Assembly (NCBI GenBank): GCA_015999985.1
Contig: JAECRA010000009.1
Coordinates: 1 to 64,000 of the forward strand
Reading direction: 5' to 3'
DNA from: Comamonadaceae bacterium
GTDB taxonomy: Bacteria > Pseudomonadota > Gammaproteobacteria > Burkholderiales > Burkholderiaceae_C
DNA: 64,000 bases
Positions 61,409-64,000 of the stretch are shown in pieces (position 1 is the stretch's first letter; every line of letters starts with the position of its first letter). The notes beneath the pieces are model-generated. The model worked only from the letters and a program-made list of their open reading frames with translations. It did not search any database and was not told the DNA's origin. Made by a program: the position numbers and the translations under genes.

Positions 61409-61669
61409 GTCTTTGTCTCCATTCGTTATGTTTTTCACGCAATAACCCAGACACAACACAGCCGTGTGGCGGATGTTGCCTGGATGGAGTGGCGACCTCA
61501 GGCCACTCGAATGACCGACTTCACGCCTACAGGCCACACGCTCACTTGGCCTTCAGATCAATCCCGCACCTGGCGACGTGATAGCCGCTTGAGGCAGATT
61601 CCGCAGGCAACAGTTGCAAATTGCACCAGTGACAAATGCCCGCCGAAGAAATTGTAGTAGACATTCAAC

Positions 61670-61679
61670 TTGTTGACAA
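61670..61679. promoter_or_regulatory. TTGTTGACAA site, copy 2 (candidate GntR operator)
   Basis: TTGTTGACAA, identical to 57583-57592, 68 bp upstream of the CaiB-type ATG in an AT-rich promoter region. Confidence 0.55.
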
Positions 61680-61746
61680 TAATAATATCAGCATAGATTT
61701 CAAGCCGACTGCCTGCGGCGCTTTCTCAGATGTCTGGACTATTGCC

Positions 61747-62997
61747 ATGAACCACGCCACCTCACACGCTTCCGGCCCGCTTTCCGGTTATCGAGTTCTT
61801 GAACTGGGGTCTACCGTTGCCGGTCCGTTCTGCGGCCGGTTATTTGCAGACTTCGGAGCTGAAGTCATCAAGGTTGAGCCGGCAGAGGGTGACGCAGTCC
61901 GCATGATGGGCAAGAGCTACGAAGGTCAGTCCCTCTACGCGGCCAGCATCCTGCGAAACAAATCACTGGTGTCGTTGAATCTTCGCTCAGAGGAAGGGCG
62001 AGAAATCGTTCGCCGACTGGTCAAAGAGTGCGATGTGGTGATTGAGAACTTTCGCCCCGGTGCCTTGGAAAAATGGGGCTTGGGTTACGACGCTCTATCG
62101 GAAATCAACCCCTCGCTGATCATGGTGCGCATCAGCGGTTTCGGTCAGGACGGGCCGTACAGCGAACGCGCAGGTTACGGCGTTATCGGTGAAGCCGTGA
62201 GTGGCCTTCGGCACGTCACGGGTGATCCTGACCGCCCCCCTTCGCGCGCAGCAGTTTCGCTGACAGATTGCGTGACCGGTCTATACGCGGCGTTTGGCGC
62301 CGTCATGGCGCTTTTGCACCAGAAAGAATCTGGCAAAGGGCAGTTGATTGATGCCAGCTTGTATGAATCAGCCTTCAGCTTCATGGAACCCCATGTTCCC
62401 GCCTACGACAAGCTCGGATTCATTGCCAACCGTGCAGGATCCAAGCTCCCAGACAGCACACCGAACAATCTGTACTCTTCCGGTGACGGCTCACCCATTC
62501 ACATCACCGCAATGGGCAACGCCGTATTCCAGCGCTTGGCAGAAGCCATGGGCCAGGCGCATCTGGCTACCCACCCCGACTACGCCGAAGCAAGAGCGCG
62601 GTCTCTAAACAGCGACGCCCTGGACAAGCTGATTTCTGACTGGACACAATCTCTGCCCCTGACGGAGTTGGAGCGACGCCTGGAGGCGGCAAACGTACCG
62701 GCTACCCGCATTTTCACGATGGAAGATATCTTCCATGACGCTCACTTCAAGGCGCGTGACATGCTTCTCAAAGTACCCCATGACACACTGGGCACAGTGA
62801 CGGTGGCGGGCGTCGTTCCCAAACTGTCTGCGACCCCAGGACGAGTCTACTCAAGCGGCGGCGCAGTAGGAAGAGACACCACGCGCGTTCTCAGCGAGCT
62901 TGCAGGGCTGTCGACGGACGAGATAAATCGCCTGACGAGCGAGGGCATCATTTTTCAGTCCGCGCACAGCGACACGGAGCAAGCGCAGGCTTCTTGA
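61747..62997 (+). CDS. CaiB/BaiF family CoA-transferase (class III), carboxylase island
   Basis: This is 416 residues from the ATG at 61747 (MNHATSHASGPLSGYRVLELG). STVAGPFCGRLFADFGAEVIKVEPAEGDAVR, VSLNLRSEEGREIVRRL, VIENFRPGALEKWGLGYD, ISGFGQDGPY and GKGQLIDASLYESAF with the catalytic aspartate mark class III CoA-transferases. It would activate the imported acid as CoA ester before carboxylation. It is not adjacent to a ligase. It is divergent from the Bug and carboxyltransferase 2 operon and ends at the palindrome before the convergent regulator gene. Confidence 0.92.
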   Translation: MNHATSHASGPLSGYRVLELGSTVAGPFCGRLFADFGAEVIKVEPAEGDAVRMMGKSYEGQSLYAASILRNKSLVSLNLRSEEGREIVRRLVKECDVVIENFRPGALEKWGLGYDALSEINPSLIMVRISGFGQDGPYSERAGYGVIGEAVSGLRHVTGDPDRPPSRAAVSLTDCVTGLYAAFGAVMALLHQKESGKGQLIDASLYESAFSFMEPHVPAYDKLGFIANRAGSKLPDSTPNNLYSSGDGSPIHITAMGNAVFQRLAEAMGQAHLATHPDYAEARARSLNSDALDKLISDWTQSLPLTELERRLEAANVPATRIFTMEDIFHDAHFKARDMLLKVPHDTLGTVTVAGVVPKLSATPGRVYSSGGAVGRDTTRVLSELAGLSTDEINRLTSEGIIFQSAHSDTEQAQAS

Positions 62998-63029
62998 CTC
63001 AAGGTCTTGCGCCCACGTATACACCGGCC

Positions 63030-63049
63030 AGGGCGTGTTAACACGCCCT
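63030..63049. terminator. Palindrome between convergent genes, probable terminator
   Basis: AGGGCGTGTTAACACGCCCT is a perfect 20-nt palindrome between the stops of the CaiB-type gene and the GntR gene. No clear T tract; perhaps a bidirectional terminator. Confidence 0.5.
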
Positions 63050-63052
63050 AGT

Positions 63053-63751
63053 TCAGGAAGACTCCATTTCAGACAGGTAGTTGACCGCATCGACGCGAGT
63101 CGCGTTGACCAGCTTCTCCATGATGTCGCCAGCTTCTTCAAACTTGCCCTTCATGACAAAGCTGTAGATTTTTCGCCAGTTCTGCGCTGAAGACTGGCGG
63201 CGCTCTATGGTCCGCAGGCTGAGTTTCGTATAACGCCAGCTACGCCGCGCCAACGAGCCCATGAATTGCGCCAGCACCGGGTTGCCGCAGGACTCGGCCA
63301 AGCTCAACGACAGATCAACGCTGCACGCGGCGTAGGTGCTGGCTTGCTCTCCTGGTTCCCCCGCGAGTGCCTCGAGTTTCTGGACCCGTTTTTCAAAGTC
63401 CGCCAGTACGGCAGCGTCAGCATTCACCAAGCCCCGGATCATGGCGCCAGCCAGCAATATGCGGACTTCAAATACGCTGTTGACCTCGGCCACGGAAAGC
63501 TTGCTGACATAGGCACCGCGGTTAGGCAACATCTGGATCACACCGTCGTTTTCGAGAATACGAAGTGCTTCACGTATGGGGCCGCGGCTGACGTTGAAAG
63601 ACGTAGCCAGGGCGTCTTCTCTCAGACGCTCTCCGGGTTGAACACGCTCGGAGACAATAGATTCATATAGACGCTCTGCTATTTGCTCGGGCAATGTCCG
63701 TAGACGACTTTCGCGGCGAAGTATGTCGCCTTGCTGCTCAGATAGACTCAC
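63053..63751 (-). CDS. GntR-family regulator, FCD subfamily (carboxylase island, 2)
   Basis: This is a 232-residue paralogue of the 57910 regulator. The winged helix is LRTLPEQIAERLYESIVSERVQPGERLREDALATSFNVSRGPIREALRILENDGVIQMLPNRGAYV, and the FCD part has FEVRILLAGAMIRGLV and LARRSWRYTKLSLRTIERRQ. The recognition helix (NVSRGPIREAL versus ISRGPVREAL) is nearly the same, so both may read the TTGTTGACAA sites. It converges with the CaiB-type gene. The 138 bp to the LysR-like gene hold its promoter. Confidence 0.9.
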   Translation of the reverse strand: MSLSEQQGDILRRESRLRTLPEQIAERLYESIVSERVQPGERLREDALATSFNVSRGPIREALRILENDGVIQMLPNRGAYVSKLSVAEVNSVFEVRILLAGAMIRGLVNADAAVLADFEKRVQKLEALAGEPGEQASTYAACSVDLSLSLAESCGNPVLAQFMGSLARRSWRYTKLSLRTIERRQSSAQNWRKIYSFVMKGKFEEAGDIMEKLVNATRVDAVNYLSEMESS

Positions 63752-63889
63752 AGAACGATCCTTTTACGATGGGGTTAATTATCACCCGTGTGGGCCTGTA
63801 CAACGCTGATCTGCGGCCTGAGCACCAGTGGCAGGCTTGGCTGCCAGGAGAATCGGCAGGCCATCTCTGCGGACGCATGAGCTCAAAAG

Positions 63890-64000
63890 TCAACGCTCCC
63901 GGCGGGCTAGGGCTGTCTCGCGGACCAACTCCCATACGCGCAGGGCCACCGGCGATGGCGAACGGTTGCGACGGTGCACCAGCACGATGTCTCGCTGAAC
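63890..64000 (-). CDS. C-terminal end of a LysR-like regulator (partial)
   Basis: The minus strand is open from the window edge to TGA at 63890 and gives VQRDIVLVHRRNRSPSPVALRVWELVRETALARRER. The pattern VHR-x(3)-SPSPVA-x(3)-W-LVRE resembles the end of LysR substrate domains, where a final helix is followed by a short basic tail. Only 36 residues are visible, so the assignment is tentative. Confidence 0.5.
   Translation of the reverse strand, partial: VQRDIVLVHRRNRSPSPVALRVWELVRETALARRER

Noticed and set aside
1-64000. CRISPR arrays, transposases, integrases, prophage genes, rRNA
   Set aside because: No regularly spaced direct repeats, no transposase or integrase motifs, and no rRNA-like sequence were found on reading the window.

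Overview
Organism: the window reads as chromosomal DNA of a betaproteobacterium of the order Burkholderiales, most like the family Comamonadaceae. The signs are GC-rich coding with strong G/C third-position use, five orphan Bug (TctC-type) solute receptors, a small Trp-rich TIGR04438-type protein beside lgt, the ccoI-ccoS-ccoN order, and many CoA-thioester catabolic genes. The genus is not fixed by the sequence. I see no phage, transposase, rRNA operon or CRISPR array.

Layout: (1) 1-4.4 kb: cbb3 oxidase genes ccoN (cut by the window edge), ccoS and ccoI, with two FNR/ANR-type boxes and a divergent universal stress protein. (2) 4.7-6.5 kb: a LuxR-type regulator and a LapA-like membrane protein. 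(3) 7.2-16 kb: malonyl-CoA synthetase, enoyl-CoA hydratase, a Bug receptor and a sulfatase, divergent from a MarR regulator; a REP-like inverted repeat; two tandem secreted paralogues; malonyl-CoA decarboxylase; lgt. (4) 16.6-20.4 kb: Trp-rich protein, cytochrome c, acetyl-CoA synthetase, YqhA-type membrane protein.

(5) 20.5-27.2 kb: the most unusual region. It holds an rpoN gene away from its usual neighbours, an orphan NtrC-type activator, and small stress-type or secreted proteins plus topoisomerase IB. Six sequences with the -24/-12 sigma-54 layout (GG-N10-GC) sit in front of these genes, including one in front of rpoN itself. A 12-bp inverted repeat lies midway between the divergent rpoN and DUF2383-family promoters. 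I read this as a local sigma-54 circuit with its own sigma factor and activator.

(6) 27-38.4 kb: mostly housekeeping: two non-homologous fumarases (fumC and class I), murI, a Nudix hydrolase, an MFS transporter, a DUF333-DUF333-MliC fusion, tRNA-Leu(TAA), a Bug receptor, a HCCA-isomerase-like protein, an SRAP protein and tRNA-Cys(GCA). (7) 38.4-43.3 kb: endonuclease/phosphatase-family protein, FMN reductase, CaiB-type CoA-transferase, multicopper oxidase. (8) 43.4-52.5 kb: a branched-chain-amino-acid-type ABC importer (LivH and LivM fused) in one operon with an enamidase-family amidohydrolase and a cupin, headed by a GntR/FCD regulator; this looks like uptake and ring opening of a cyclic amide or N-heterocycle. 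(9) 52.7-63.8 kb: an acyl-CoA carboxylase island with two carboxyltransferases, one biotin carboxylase, one 73-residue biotin carrier, two Bug receptors, a TauE/SafE exporter and a CaiB-type CoA-transferase, bracketed by two paralogous GntR/FCD regulators and carrying two identical TTGTTGACAA sites. A partial LysR-like tail ends the window.

Starts were moved inward from the ORF track where a better ATG and ribosome binding site was visible. No database search was possible; family names rest on motif and sequence recognition.
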